This document shows positions 9,263 to 17,846 of a stretch of DNA of 64,000 nucleotides, in pieces. Below the pieces are notes generated by a model. That model was not told the origin of the DNA. It ran no database searches and saw only the letters and a list, made by a program, of their open reading frames with translations. The position numbers and the translations under genes were made by a program. Source of the DNA: Lachnospiraceae bacterium UBA3804 (GTDB lineage: Bacteria > Bacillota > Clostridia > Lachnospirales > Lachnospiraceae); NCBI GenBank assembly GCA_002368665.1, contig DFEK01000001.1, positions 124,001 through 188,000 of the forward strand. The letters run 5' to 3'. Positions within the stretch are counted from its first letter, which is position 1. Each line of letters opens with the position of its first letter.

Positions 9263-10180
9263 ATGAAAACCGTAGTAAACAGCTTCAACTGCATAGAGGG
9301 AAACAGCGCCGTTGCCATCGGTAAATTCGATGGGCTGCACATCGGTCACGATGTGATCTTAAGCCGTCTGTCCGACTGTAAAAAAAGAGGGCTTACGACC
9401 GTGCTGCTTACTTTTGATCCGAGCCCGGATGTGTTTTTCTACCGTGCAAACGATGAAGAACTGCTTTCGAGAACGGAGATGGAAGAGCGTTTGTCCAAAT
9501 ACGATATCGATGTACATCTGATCCTTTCGTTTACGAAGGAACTTGCAATGATGCCACCCGAGGAATTTGTGGATGAAATTCTGGTAAATCTTCTGCATGT
9601 AAAGGAGATCGTAGCGGGAGAGGATGTATCGTTCGGATATAAGGGTCGCGGAAATGCAGAATTCTTAAAACAGATCGAAAAAACGAAGAAGATTCATAGT
9701 ACGATCTGTAAGAAACTCTGTGTGGGCGGAATCGAAGTATCTTCCTCGCAGATCCGCCAGTTGATCGCTAAAGGCGAGATCGAGAAAGCAAACGAACTTC
9801 TCGGATATAAGTATTCTTTCACGGGGGTTATCGAAGAAGGCAAGCATCTGGGCCGCACGTACGGATTTCCCACGGTGAATTTCTATCCGGAGAAAAAGAA
9901 GATTCTGCCTCCGAGGGGTGTATATTTTACAATTACCGAGGTCAGGGACCGGAAATTCTATTCCATGACGAATATCGGGCTTCGTCCCAGCGTGGAAGGA
10001 AAAAGCGGAATCAACCTCGAATCGCACTTATTCGGCGATGCGGAGGAGTATTATACGGAGAGTTGCAGGGTAAATCTGTATCATTACCATCGTGCGGAGC
10101 ATAAATTTGAGTCCCTGGATCTTCTGATCGAACAGTTAAAATCCGACAGAGAGTACTGTAAGCAGTATTTCGGCTTGTAA
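9263..10180 (+). CDS. ribF: Bifunctional riboflavin kinase/FAD synthetase RibF
   Basis: Converts riboflavin to FMN and then FAD. The N-terminal nucleotidyltransferase domain has GKFDGLHIGHD and SSSQIRQLI. The C-terminal riboflavin kinase domain has GRTYGFPTVNF. Length (305 residues) is normal. It closes the rimP-ribF operon. No FMN riboswitch is visible upstream, as expected for a gene inside an operon. Confidence 0.96.
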   Translation: MKTVVNSFNCIEGNSAVAIGKFDGLHIGHDVILSRLSDCKKRGLTTVLLTFDPSPDVFFYRANDEELLSRTEMEERLSKYDIDVHLILSFTKELAMMPPEEFVDEILVNLLHVKEIVAGEDVSFGYKGRGNAEFLKQIEKTKKIHSTICKKLCVGGIEVSSSQIRQLIAKGEIEKANELLGYKYSFTGVIEEGKHLGRTYGFPTVNFYPEKKKILPPRGVYFTITEVRDRKFYSMTNIGLRPSVEGKSGINLESHLFGDAEEYYTESCRVNLYHYHRAEHKFESLDLLIEQLKSDREYCKQYFGL

Positions 10181-10193
10181 GTCGGTTTACCAT

Positions 10194-10223
10194 TTGACAA
10201 AGCAGACCGGTTTCTTCTACAAT
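10194..10223 (+). promoter_or_regulatory. Promoter upstream of the Na/Pi symporter gene
   Basis: Perfect TTGACA at 10194-10199 and TACAAT at 10218-10223 with an 18-bp spacer, in the 77-bp gap between ribF and the next gene. Confidence 0.7.
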
Positions 10224-10257
10224 GTAAAGTGAAGAAATACGGAATTGAGGGAGAACA

Positions 10258-11913
10258 ATGTCAGCAAGTGAGGTTTTTACCATAGCATTAGCACTTTTGG
10301 GCGGCTTGGGCCTGTTTCTTTTTGGTATGAAAACCATGAGCGATGCCATCGAGAAAACGGCAGGCGCTAAGCTTCGTCCTATTTTGGAGAAATTCACATC
10401 CAATAAATTCTTAGGCTTGATTGTCGGAGCCGTATTTACCGCACTGGTGCAGTCTTCGAGTGCATGTACTTCGATGGTTGTATCCTTCGTAGATTCGGGA
10501 CTGATGAATCTGTATCAGGCTGTGGGTGTCATCATGGGAGCCAATATCGGTACCACAATCACTTCCCAGTTGGTATCTTTTAATCTGGAACAGTATGCGC
10601 CGATCTTTTTGGCAATCGGTGTCATTATGTATATGTTTATCAAGAAGGAGAAAGTGAACCGTATCGGTGAGATCATCATCGGTTTCGGTGTTCTTTTCCT
10701 TGGTATTTCCCTAATGGGAGCTGCAGTGGAACCATTAAAGGAAAGCGTGGAAGTGCAGCATATGTTTGCATCCCTTTCCAATCCGTTCATTGCACTTTTG
10801 ATCGGCTGGCTGGTTACCGGTATTATCCAGAGTTCTTCGGTTACCGTCAGCATCATCGTTGTCCTTGCCAGCAAGGGCATGTTTAACGAAAACTTAATCA
10901 TCTGCTTGTTCATCATCCTCGGATGTAACATGGGTGCTTGTATGACGGCTCTTTTAACTTCCCTTTCCGGAAAGAAGGATGCCAAGCGTGCGGCCATGAT
11001 CCATTTCTTATTTAACCTGGTGGGATCCATCATCATGTTCCTCTTGCTTACGTTCTTCGGAGATTTTATTCAGAATCTTCTTTACAGTACGATATCCAAG
11101 GGACATGCGGGCAATTACATCGCAAACTCCCACACGCTGTTTAAGGTATTCCAGGTAGCGGTTATCCTTCCGTTCTCGTCGCTTCTTGTAAAAGCAACAT
11201 ACCTGATCGTACCCGGCGAAGACAAGGGCAAGGTTGGATACGGCGACAGCTTCAAATTACAGTTCATCGGAAATACGAAGATTTTCAATCCCGCAACCGC
11301 AGTGGTTTCTGCACAGAACGAAATCGAGCGTATGGGATCCCTTGCTTCCGATAACTTAAACCGTGCTATGAATGCATTGATTACAATGGATGAAGAAACC
11401 ATAAAGGATGTTTGGGAAGTGGAGAAGAATATCGACTTCCTAAGCCACGAGATCACGGATTATCTGGTTCGGCTGACACAGACGACCATGCCCATCGAAG
11501 ACTTGAAGAGCATCGGCGGCCTGTTCCATGTGGTAAATGATATCGAGCGTATCGGCGATCATGCCACCAATATCGTAGAGGCTGCACAGACGAAGAAGGA
11601 AAGAGGAATCACCTTCTCCAAGGCTGCGATGAAAGAACTGACCGGAATGATGGATGCGGTTAACCAGAATATCCAGCTTTCCCTTGATATGTTCATGACC
11701 AGAAACGATGATCACTTAAAACAGATTGAGGAGATCGAGGACAGAGTCGATCAGATGGAGCGCGACATTCAGGATTCCCACATTGTGAGAATGACCAAGG
11801 GAGAATGTTCTCCCGAGGCCGGTATCATTTTCAACGATATCATCACCGGTCTGGAGCGTGTATGTGACCATGCAACCAATATTGCATTTTCCACTTTAAA
11901 AGGAAATGCATAA
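10258..11913 (+). CDS. Na+/phosphate symporter with C-terminal PhoU-like domain
   Basis: Predicted inner-membrane sodium:phosphate cotransporter of the NptA/PNaS family. The N-terminal half has about eight hydrophobic segments and the duplicated family signature, QSSSACTSM near residue 65 and QSSSVTVSI near 191. From about residue 345 to the end is a helical PhoU-like domain (two three-helix repeats, with NDIERIGDHATNI and ERVCDHATNIA). The fusion is a common arrangement, probably linking transport to phosphate status. It has its own promoter and is followed after 23 nt by a lipoprotein gene. Confidence 0.92.
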   Translation: MSASEVFTIALALLGGLGLFLFGMKTMSDAIEKTAGAKLRPILEKFTSNKFLGLIVGAVFTALVQSSSACTSMVVSFVDSGLMNLYQAVGVIMGANIGTTITSQLVSFNLEQYAPIFLAIGVIMYMFIKKEKVNRIGEIIIGFGVLFLGISLMGAAVEPLKESVEVQHMFASLSNPFIALLIGWLVTGIIQSSSVTVSIIVVLASKGMFNENLIICLFIILGCNMGACMTALLTSLSGKKDAKRAAMIHFLFNLVGSIIMFLLLTFFGDFIQNLLYSTISKGHAGNYIANSHTLFKVFQVAVILPFSSLLVKATYLIVPGEDKGKVGYGDSFKLQFIGNTKIFNPATAVVSAQNEIERMGSLASDNLNRAMNALITMDEETIKDVWEVEKNIDFLSHEITDYLVRLTQTTMPIEDLKSIGGLFHVVNDIERIGDHATNIVEAAQTKKERGITFSKAAMKELTGMMDAVNQNIQLSLDMFMTRNDDHLKQIEEIEDRVDQMERDIQDSHIVRMTKGECSPEAGIIFNDIITGLERVCDHATNIAFSTLKGNA

Positions 11914-11936
11914 GTGGATATAAAGGAGGATTTACT

Positions 11937-12872
11937 ATGAAGAAGAAACTTACGGCACTTTTTATTGCAGCAGCATTCATTGCCTGCCTTGCCGGATGTA
12001 AGTATGTACATGGTATAGAGATTTCTATGTTCGGGAATGCCAAAGTGTTTGAAGCACAGACCATGACCGAAGAAGTAATTGCAAACAGCTACGGAGATGT
12101 GGACACATTCTATTCCAACGTGGAAGATTCCTATCAGGGCACGGGATATACCGTAGAACGTTTTACGGAAAATGAAGCGAGCGGACAGGTTGCGTATGGC
12201 TACAAAGCACTTTCTCCCAGCATGGCATCCGCTTCGATTGCCCCTGAATTACAGAAACTGATGGGAGAGGATTTCGTAATTACGTATGACAATACCGGTT
12301 TCTTTACCAAGAACGTAACCGTTTCCCTTACCTGCAACGGTGATCCGCTGGAAGGATATGAACAGTACGAATTGGGCGATGAGTTTACAATTAAAACTCC
12401 CGGCCCCGTTCTTTCCTCAAACGGAGTCAACTCCGCCGACAGTGCAAATACCGTTGTCTGGGATATCGCTGCACTTGAATTCGGTGCAGAGACACAGATG
12501 ACTCTTACTGTTTCTTATCTTAACCCGTTAATATTTCTGATTGCAGGCTGCTTACTGGTAATTGTAATTGTTCTGGTTATCATTCTGGTAATGAACAATG
12601 CCAAGAAGAAAAAAGCCGCAGCCATGGAAGAGGCAATCAATTCTTTCGAAGCGGAAGCTCAGGCAGAAGTAAACAGCGCCGTTGAAGAAGTAAAAGAAGA
12701 GGCAGCTGAAGCAGTGGAAGAAGTGAAGGCAGAGACCTCAGAAGCTGTGGAAGAGGTCAAAGAAGAAGCTTCGGAAGCCGTAGAAGAAGTAAAAGAGGAA
12801 GCAACGGAAGCGGTGGAAGAAGTGAAAGAAGAGACCGCGGAAGTTGTAGAAGAAGTTAAGAGCGAAGAATAA
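11937..12872 (+). CDS. Predicted lipoprotein with membrane anchor and 11-residue repeat tail
   Basis: Function unknown. A signal peptide ends in a lipobox-like LAGC at about residues 18-21. An extracytoplasmic domain of about 175 residues follows, resembling the loosely defined LppM/DUF3153 type. A hydrophobic segment (about 198-220, LIFLIAGCLLVIVIVLVIIL) is followed by KKKK. The last 64 residues are five copies and a partial sixth of an 11-residue unit of the form AVEEVKEEAxE. With the N-terminus lipidated outside and one membrane crossing, the repeat tail would be cytoplasmic. Good SD (AAAGGAGG). Probably cotranscribed with the Na/Pi symporter. Confidence 0.75.
   Translation: MKKKLTALFIAAAFIACLAGCKYVHGIEISMFGNAKVFEAQTMTEEVIANSYGDVDTFYSNVEDSYQGTGYTVERFTENEASGQVAYGYKALSPSMASASIAPELQKLMGEDFVITYDNTGFFTKNVTVSLTCNGDPLEGYEQYELGDEFTIKTPGPVLSSNGVNSADSANTVVWDIAALEFGAETQMTLTVSYLNPLIFLIAGCLLVIVIVLVIILVMNNAKKKKAAAMEEAINSFEAEAQAEVNSAVEEVKEEAAEAVEEVKAETSEAVEEVKEEASEAVEEVKEEATEAVEEVKEETAEVVEEVKSEE
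12678..12869 (+). repeat. 33-bp in-frame tandem repeats encoding AVEEVKEEAxE units
   Basis: Five full units and one shortened unit encode successive 11-residue blocks (AVEEVKEEAAE, AVEEVKAETSE, AVEEVKEEASE, AVEEVKEEATE, AVEEVKEETAE, VVEEVKSEE). Third-position differences between units show they are not very recent duplications. An 11-residue period suits an extended amphipathic helix. Confidence 0.85.
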
Positions 12873-12879
12873 AAAAAGG

Positions 12880-12908
12880 TTTACATAGTTAAAAAAGTGT
12901 GGTAATAT
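12880..12908 (+). promoter_or_regulatory. rpsO promoter
   Basis: TTTACA at 12880-12885 and TAATAT at 12903-12908 with a 17-bp spacer, immediately after the lipoprotein gene and about 100 nt before rpsO. It leaves a 5' leader of roughly 90 nt. Confidence 0.65.
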
Positions 12909-12914
12909 ATTTGC

Positions 12915-13007
12915 CGTATGCGAGACTTTTGCACAGTGACACGGAAACTCCAACCGGTTGCTTCGTAAAAGCCTGAAATAAACAAAGTTCCATAGGAGGA
13001 TATTACA
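12915..13007 (+). promoter_or_regulatory. rpsO 5' leader, possible S15 autoregulatory region
   Basis: The untranslated leader contains GGAAACTCC, the palindromic AACCGGTT and GCTTCG before the SD TAGGAGG. S15 represses its own mRNA in several bacteria through structured leaders, so this is a plausible regulatory leader. No strong single hairpin is obvious by eye, so the assignment is tentative. Confidence 0.3.
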
Positions 13008-13274
13008 ATGATCGCAAAAGACAAGAAACAGGCAGTTATCGCTGAGTATGCACGCAGTGAAGGGGATACCGGTTCACCTGAAGTACAGGTAGCCATCCTT
13101 ACCGCAAGAATTAAGGAAATCACCGAGCATATGAAGGCTAATCCCAAGGATTTCCACTCCAACCGCGGACTTCTTAAGTTAGTAGGTCAGAGACGTGGTC
13201 TTCTGGATTATCTGAAGAAGAAAGATATCAACAGATATCGTGCACTGATTGAGAAGCTTGGACTTAGAAAGTAA
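13008..13274 (+). CDS. rpsO: 30S ribosomal protein S15
   Basis: Primary 16S rRNA-binding protein of the 30S platform. The 88-residue length is typical. The conserved segments are EYARSEGDTGSPEVQVA, RIKEITEHMK, HSNRGLLKLVGQRRGLLDYL and YRALIEKLGLRK. Strong SD (AGGAGG) upstream. It has its own promoter and a terminator directly after it, and precedes pnp, the usual bacterial pairing. Confidence 0.97.
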   Translation: MIAKDKKQAVIAEYARSEGDTGSPEVQVAILTARIKEITEHMKANPKDFHSNRGLLKLVGQRRGLLDYLKKKDINRYRALIEKLGLRK

Positions 13275-13282
13275 TTCAAACA

Positions 13283-13308
13283 GGCGGACAGAAATGTCCG
13301 CCTCGTTT
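13283..13308 (+). terminator. rpsO terminator
   Basis: Perfect 8-bp stem GGCGGACA/TGTCCGCC closed by a GAAA tetraloop (13283-13302), followed by TCGTTTTG. The U-tract is short, so some readthrough into pnp is likely. Confidence 0.75.
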
Positions 13309-13324
13309 TGCGCTTAAAGGTTGT

Positions 13325-13472
13325 CAAGCGGACACGCCGCTTGCGGCAGTTTAAAAGGTTACTAAGCGGTCCGGTCGTTGCTATCAAAGCAAACGTTTCG
13401 CCCGAGACCACTGCAGAGTTTGTAAAGCAATTTTACATATTCTGCAGTAGTTTCTGGCAAATCCGGCCGCTT
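13325..13472 (+). promoter_or_regulatory. Structured pnp leader with competing helices
   Basis: Three pairings are visible. CAAGCGG (13325-13331) pairs with CCGCTTG (13337-13343). AAGCGG-t-CCGG (13364-13374) pairs with CCGGCCGCTT (13463-13472), with one bulge. Within that long-range helix, ACTGCAGA (13410-13417) pairs with TCTGCAGT (13441-13448), with an inner GTAAA/TTTAC. The two AAGCGG and two CCGCTT copies could swap partners. In E. coli, pnp is autoregulated through RNase III cleavage of a leader stem-loop; a similar role here is inferred. Confidence 0.55.
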
Positions 13473-13510
13473 GAAAATAAAACATTTTTTTCAAGAAAAG
13501 GAGGAATGTT

Positions 13511-15616
13511 ATGAGCAAAGAATTCAAAACATTCAGTTTGGAACTTGCCGGACGTACTTTATCCGTAGATATCGGAAGAGTGGCCGCACAGGCAAACGGT
13601 GCAGCATTCATGCACTATGGCGATACGACGGTTTTATCCACCGCTACCGCATCCGAGAAACCCAGAGACGGAATCGATTTCTTCCCTCTTTCCGTAGAGT
13701 ATGAAGAGAAATTATATTCCGTAGGTAAAATCCCCGGCGGATTTAACAAAAGAGAAGGAAAGGCATCCGAGAACGCAATTCTTACAAGCCGTGTAATCGA
13801 CCGTCCGATGCGTCCGCTTTTCCCGAAAGATTATCGTAATGACGTTACTTTAAACAACCTCGTAATGAGTGTGGATCCCGAATGCCGTCCCGAGCTTGTG
13901 GCTATGCTCGGTTCCGCAATCGCAACATCCATTTCCGATATTCCGTTCTGCGGTCCTTGCGCAACCACTCAGGTAGGTCTTGTTGACGGTGAATTCATCA
14001 TCAACCCGAACCAGGAACAGTGGAAAAACGGAGATATGCAGCTTACCGTAGCATCTACTTCCGAGAAGGTCATCATGATCGAGGCCGGTGCAAAGGAAGT
14101 TCCGGAAGCAAAGATGATCGAGGCTATTTATAAGGCTCATGAGATCAACCAGACCATCATCGCATGGATCAACCAGATTGTGGCTGAGGTTGGTAAGAAG
14201 AAACATGAATATGAAAGCTGTGCAATCCCTCAGGAACTTTTCGATGCCATGAAGGCAATCGTTACTCCAGAAGAGATGGAAGTAGCCGTATTTACCGATG
14301 AGAAGCAGGTTCGTGAGGAGAACATCCGCAACATTACCGCGAAACTCGAAGAGGCATTTGCAGACAACGAAGAGTGGCTTGCAATCCTTGGCGAGGCTAT
14401 TTACCAGTATGAGAAAAAGACCGTACGTAAGATGATCTTAAAGGATCACAAGCGTCCGGACGGAAGAGATATTACACAGATCAGACCTCTGGCTGCAGAA
14501 GTGGATATCATCCCCAGAGTACATGGTTCTTCCATGTTCACCCGTGGACAAACCCAGATCTGTGATGTCTGCACACTGGCTCCTTTATCCGAAATGCAGA
14601 AGATCGACGGCCTTGACGATAACGAAAAGGCTAAGAGATATATGCATCACTACAATTTCCCCGCATACTCCGTAGGTGAGACCAAAGTAAGCCGCGGACC
14701 GGGACGTCGTGAGATCGGACATGGTGCTTTGGCAGAAAGAGCACTTCTTCCCGTACTTCCCACTGAGGAAGAGTTCCCTTACGCAATTCGTTGCGTATCC
14801 GAGACATTTGAAAGTAACGGATCCACTTCCATGGCAAGTACCTGTGCATCCTGTATGTCCTTAATGGCTGCAGGTGTTCCGATCAAGAGAATGGTAGCAG
14901 GTATCTCCTGTGGTCTGGTTACCGGAGAAACCGATGACGATTTCATTTTACTTACCGACATCCAGGGTCTCGAAGACTTCTTCGGCGACATGGACTTCAA
15001 GGTAACCGGTACAACCGAAGGTATCACTGCAATCCAGATGGATATTAAGATTCACGGTTTAACCCGTCCCATCGTGGAAGGTGCCATCGAAAGATGCCGT
15101 CAGGCAAGACTGTTCATCATGGACAACTGCATGAAGCCCGCTATCGCAGAGCCTCGTAAAGAAGTAGGACCTTATGCTCCGAAGATTGTTCAGATCCAGA
15201 TCGATCCCGAGAAGATCGGTGAGGTTGTCGGACAGCGCGGAAAGACCATTAACGAGATCATCGCAAGATGTGATGTTAAGATTGATATTACCGATGACGG
15301 AGCCGTATCCGTTTGCGGAACCGATAAGGCCAATATGGATAAAGCCATCGAGATGATCAAGACCATCGTTACCGATTTTGAAGAAGGTCAGATCTTCAAG
15401 GGCAAGGTTGTTTCCATCAAGGAATTCGGTGCATTCGTTGAATTCGCACCCGGCAAAGAAGGAATGGTTCACATTTCCAAGATTGCAAAGCAGAGAATCG
15501 AGCATGTTGAGGATGTTTTAACCCTCGGCGATCAGGTAACCGTAATCTGTCTTGGCAAGGACAAGATGGGCAGAATGAGCTTCTCCATCAAGGACGTTCC
15601 TGCAGAATTAAGATAA
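13511..15616 (+). CDS. pnp: Polyribonucleotide nucleotidyltransferase (PNPase)
   Basis: Phosphorolytic 3'-5' exoribonuclease of mRNA decay. The 701 residues hold two RNase PH domains separated by a helical domain (first core near GIDFFPLSVEYEEKLYSVGK; second near RPDGRDITQIRPLAAEVD). KH (VQIQIDPEKIGEVVGQRGK, GxxG as GQRG) and S1 (IFKGKVVSIKEFGAFVEF) domains follow. Strong SD AAGGAGG. It follows rpsO but is separated from it by a terminator and a structured leader, suggesting separate post-transcriptional control. Confidence 0.97.
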   Translation: MSKEFKTFSLELAGRTLSVDIGRVAAQANGAAFMHYGDTTVLSTATASEKPRDGIDFFPLSVEYEEKLYSVGKIPGGFNKREGKASENAILTSRVIDRPMRPLFPKDYRNDVTLNNLVMSVDPECRPELVAMLGSAIATSISDIPFCGPCATTQVGLVDGEFIINPNQEQWKNGDMQLTVASTSEKVIMIEAGAKEVPEAKMIEAIYKAHEINQTIIAWINQIVAEVGKKKHEYESCAIPQELFDAMKAIVTPEEMEVAVFTDEKQVREENIRNITAKLEEAFADNEEWLAILGEAIYQYEKKTVRKMILKDHKRPDGRDITQIRPLAAEVDIIPRVHGSSMFTRGQTQICDVCTLAPLSEMQKIDGLDDNEKAKRYMHHYNFPAYSVGETKVSRGPGRREIGHGALAERALLPVLPTEEEFPYAIRCVSETFESNGSTSMASTCASCMSLMAAGVPIKRMVAGISCGLVTGETDDDFILLTDIQGLEDFFGDMDFKVTGTTEGITAIQMDIKIHGLTRPIVEGAIERCRQARLFIMDNCMKPAIAEPRKEVGPYAPKIVQIQIDPEKIGEVVGQRGKTINEIIARCDVKIDITDDGAVSVCGTDKANMDKAIEMIKTIVTDFEEGQIFKGKVVSIKEFGAFVEFAPGKEGMVHISKIAKQRIEHVEDVLTLGDQVTVICLGKDKMGRMSFSIKDVPAELR

Positions 15617-15636
15617 TTAAAATAAGCTGATTTTAC

Positions 15637-15675
15637 AAGAGCACTTTCCGTACGTGAAGGTGCTCTTTTTTTGTT
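15637..15675 (+). terminator. pnp terminator
   Basis: An AAGAGCAC...GTGCTCTT stem (15637-15644 with 15659-15666), with partial pairing inside, then a run of seven T. Typical intrinsic terminator just after pnp. Confidence 0.85.
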
Positions 15676-15681
15676 ATTTAG

Positions 15682-15709
15682 TTGCATTTTGTTTTTTTTT
15701 TTTTATAAT
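15682..15709 (+). promoter_or_regulatory. Promoter of the zinc-ribbon gene cluster
   Basis: TTGCAT at 15682-15687 and TATAAT at 15704-15709 with a 16-bp spacer containing a long T-tract. It lies 90 nt before the first of four tandem zinc-ribbon genes. Confidence 0.6.
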
Positions 15710-15798
15710 ATATTGGTCAAAAATGTGACAAAAACATTGGAAATTCAAGGTTCTTAAGAACCATAATCGAAATTTTTTCTTGAGGCGAAAGGAGCAGT

Positions 15799-16704
15799 AT
15801 GTATTGTCGAAATTGTGGGAAAGAGTGTGCTGAGGGTACATCCTTCTGTCCTTCATGCGGTACACCGATCGGTAATGTTGTTACACCAAACAATAATCAG
15901 GCTGCACCGCTAAAGAAGAGCGGAAGTGTAAAGACGATTGTGGCTGTTGTTGCAATTTTGCTTGTCTTAGTCGGCGTTACGGGAGTATTGCTCAAAGTGT
16001 TCGTATTCCCGGGGGGCAAAAAAGAATCAGGAATTGTTTCAACCGATTCGGATATGCTGAAAGCAGAGGTTAAAACAACAGACGGAGACAAAGCTGTGGA
16101 AAATGTCGGAAATAAGACCGGAGTAACCTATACTGAGCAGGATTATCAGAATGCGGTTGCTTTTGCCTGCGATTATGGCGGGGAATGGAAGGTAAAGAAG
16201 TATTATAGTCCGGATGACAAGAATTGGCATATTTATGATCTTGGAAAAAAGATGTACATTGTTGCTTACAACTTTTTAAATGATACTTCATACACCACAG
16301 GCGGATACAAGCAAAAAGTCGGTGAGAAAAAACTGATTAATAAAAACACCGGTAAGGTATTGGCACGTAAATCTGTTTATGAATATGTGCCGATGGAAAT
16401 CCATGGTTCGCATGGAGTGGATAAAAAATACAATGCGCCTACCATAGTAATCACAACGGATATGGTTGATATGAGCGGAATGGGCGGACCCATGATTTCC
16501 CTGAAAAGATTCCGCGTGGAAACCATTGACGGAAAGAAATATCTGATTAACGATGATTGCGGTTTTGCGTTTTATTATGACGGGGATTATCTGGAATACT
16601 GCGAACCGGATGCATACGGATATTATCAGGGATTTTATGCATTTAATATGACGGACAGTCTTGTAAATATAACAGCCATTTATGACAGTTACGAATCGTA
16701 TTAA
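15799..16704 (+). CDS. Zinc-ribbon single-pass membrane protein (1 of 4)
   Basis: Function unknown. It opens with a zinc-ribbon (CRNC...CPSC, Cys 3, 6, 17, 20), a short linker, a hydrophobic segment at about 46-70, and a domain of about 230 residues with no recognised family. That domain has KYYSPDDKNWHIYDL, where a YYSPDDKNWHIY element recalls other proteins of this window, and a Tyr-rich C-terminus. By the positive-inside rule the ribbon is cytoplasmic and the large domain external. SD AAAGGAG. The next gene begins 11 nt after its stop. Confidence 0.75.
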   Translation: MYCRNCGKECAEGTSFCPSCGTPIGNVVTPNNNQAAPLKKSGSVKTIVAVVAILLVLVGVTGVLLKVFVFPGGKKESGIVSTDSDMLKAEVKTTDGDKAVENVGNKTGVTYTEQDYQNAVAFACDYGGEWKVKKYYSPDDKNWHIYDLGKKMYIVAYNFLNDTSYTTGGYKQKVGEKKLINKNTGKVLARKSVYEYVPMEIHGSHGVDKKYNAPTIVITTDMVDMSGMGGPMISLKRFRVETIDGKKYLINDDCGFAFYYDGDYLEYCEPDAYGYYQGFYAFNMTDSLVNITAIYDSYESY

Positions 16705-16715
16705 GGAGGAGAATT

Positions 16716-17834
16716 ATGTTTTGCAGTCATTGTGGAAAGCAGGTGGAAGAGGGAACAGCTTTTTGCTCTAATTGCGGGCATCCGGTTACCGGTTCTTTGC
16801 CGGTTGCATCAAACAACACTCAGCCTGTGCAAACCAATCAGCCGAAAAAGAAAATCAATGCGACAATACCGATTATTCTCGGAATTGCCGTGGTTTTTAT
16901 TGTTGCACTGGTTATCATTCTGGTGAAACTGACCAAAAAGGATGAAATTGTCGTTCCTGAAAACATGGTAAAAGAGGAAAAATCCAATGCCGGACCTTAT
17001 GCCGGTGCAAATATGTACGTAGGCGACACCGTGGTATTCGGCAGTTACGAACAGGATAATGATAAATCAAACGGCACTGAACCCATTGAATGGATTGTGC
17101 TTGATGAGAAGGGCGGACGGTATCTGCTTCTTTCAAAATATGTTTTGGACGGCCAAAAATGGGATGACAGCATGTCTGACAATACGATTGCGGCAAATGC
17201 AACAGGCATGGATGATCATGGTGTGATTACCTGGGAGAAATGTTCCGTAAGAAGATGGCTGAATGGGTCTTTTTATAATGAGGCTTTCAGCGATGAGGAT
17301 AAAAACCATATTGCCCAAGTGACAAACACAAATCCTAGTCTGGATGAAATAGACGGAATGGAATATGGCGGACAGCTGAATGTGTGGAAAGCAGGAGCGG
17401 ATACGCAGGATACGGTATTTTTGTTGAGTCTGGAAGAGTATATCAGGTATTTTCATCCGACCAAGATTGGCTACGGACCCTATACGAATGATATTTTGAA
17501 TGAATATACTGCACCGGGTGCCATGGCTTCTCCAACGAAGTATGTACAAAAAAACGAATTAACAGTTTGTTCAAGCACATTTGATTATTCGACCTGGAAT
17601 GGTAATAAGGTTCAAAGCTCGGAAGCGGAAGAAAGCTACAATCAAATTGAGGATATTTATAAAGATAACGGCTATCTTGCAGCCTGGTTTTTAAGGACTC
17701 CGGGTGGATCTTATACTCCGGGATCGACAGCAAATGATACGGTTTTGATGGTTTGGCCGAATTATATTTCCTTAAGAAATTATGGCAAATCCAGTTTGAT
17801 TGGTATTCGTCCTGCAGTATGGGTTTCGTTCTAA
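16716..17834 (+). CDS. Zinc-ribbon membrane protein with DUF6273 domain (2 of 4)
   Basis: Cys 3, 6, 17 and 20 form the N-terminal zinc ribbon. A transmembrane segment is at about 49-71 (IPIILGIAVVFIVALVIILV). The extracytoplasmic part from about residue 100 matches the DUF6273 pattern: VVFGSYEQD, EPIEWIVLDEKGGRYLLLSKYVLD, CSVRRWLNGSFYNEAFS and a terminal GIRPAVWVS. DUF6273 is common in gut Clostridia surface or secreted proteins and has no established function. Same architecture as the next gene, probably by duplication. SD AAGGAGG. Confidence 0.8.
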   Translation: MFCSHCGKQVEEGTAFCSNCGHPVTGSLPVASNNTQPVQTNQPKKKINATIPIILGIAVVFIVALVIILVKLTKKDEIVVPENMVKEEKSNAGPYAGANMYVGDTVVFGSYEQDNDKSNGTEPIEWIVLDEKGGRYLLLSKYVLDGQKWDDSMSDNTIAANATGMDDHGVITWEKCSVRRWLNGSFYNEAFSDEDKNHIAQVTNTNPSLDEIDGMEYGGQLNVWKAGADTQDTVFLLSLEEYIRYFHPTKIGYGPYTNDILNEYTAPGAMASPTKYVQKNELTVCSSTFDYSTWNGNKVQSSEAEESYNQIEDIYKDNGYLAAWFLRTPGGSYTPGSTANDTVLMVWPNYISLRNYGKSSLIGIRPAVWVSF

Positions 17835-17846
17835 GGAGGAGAGAAG

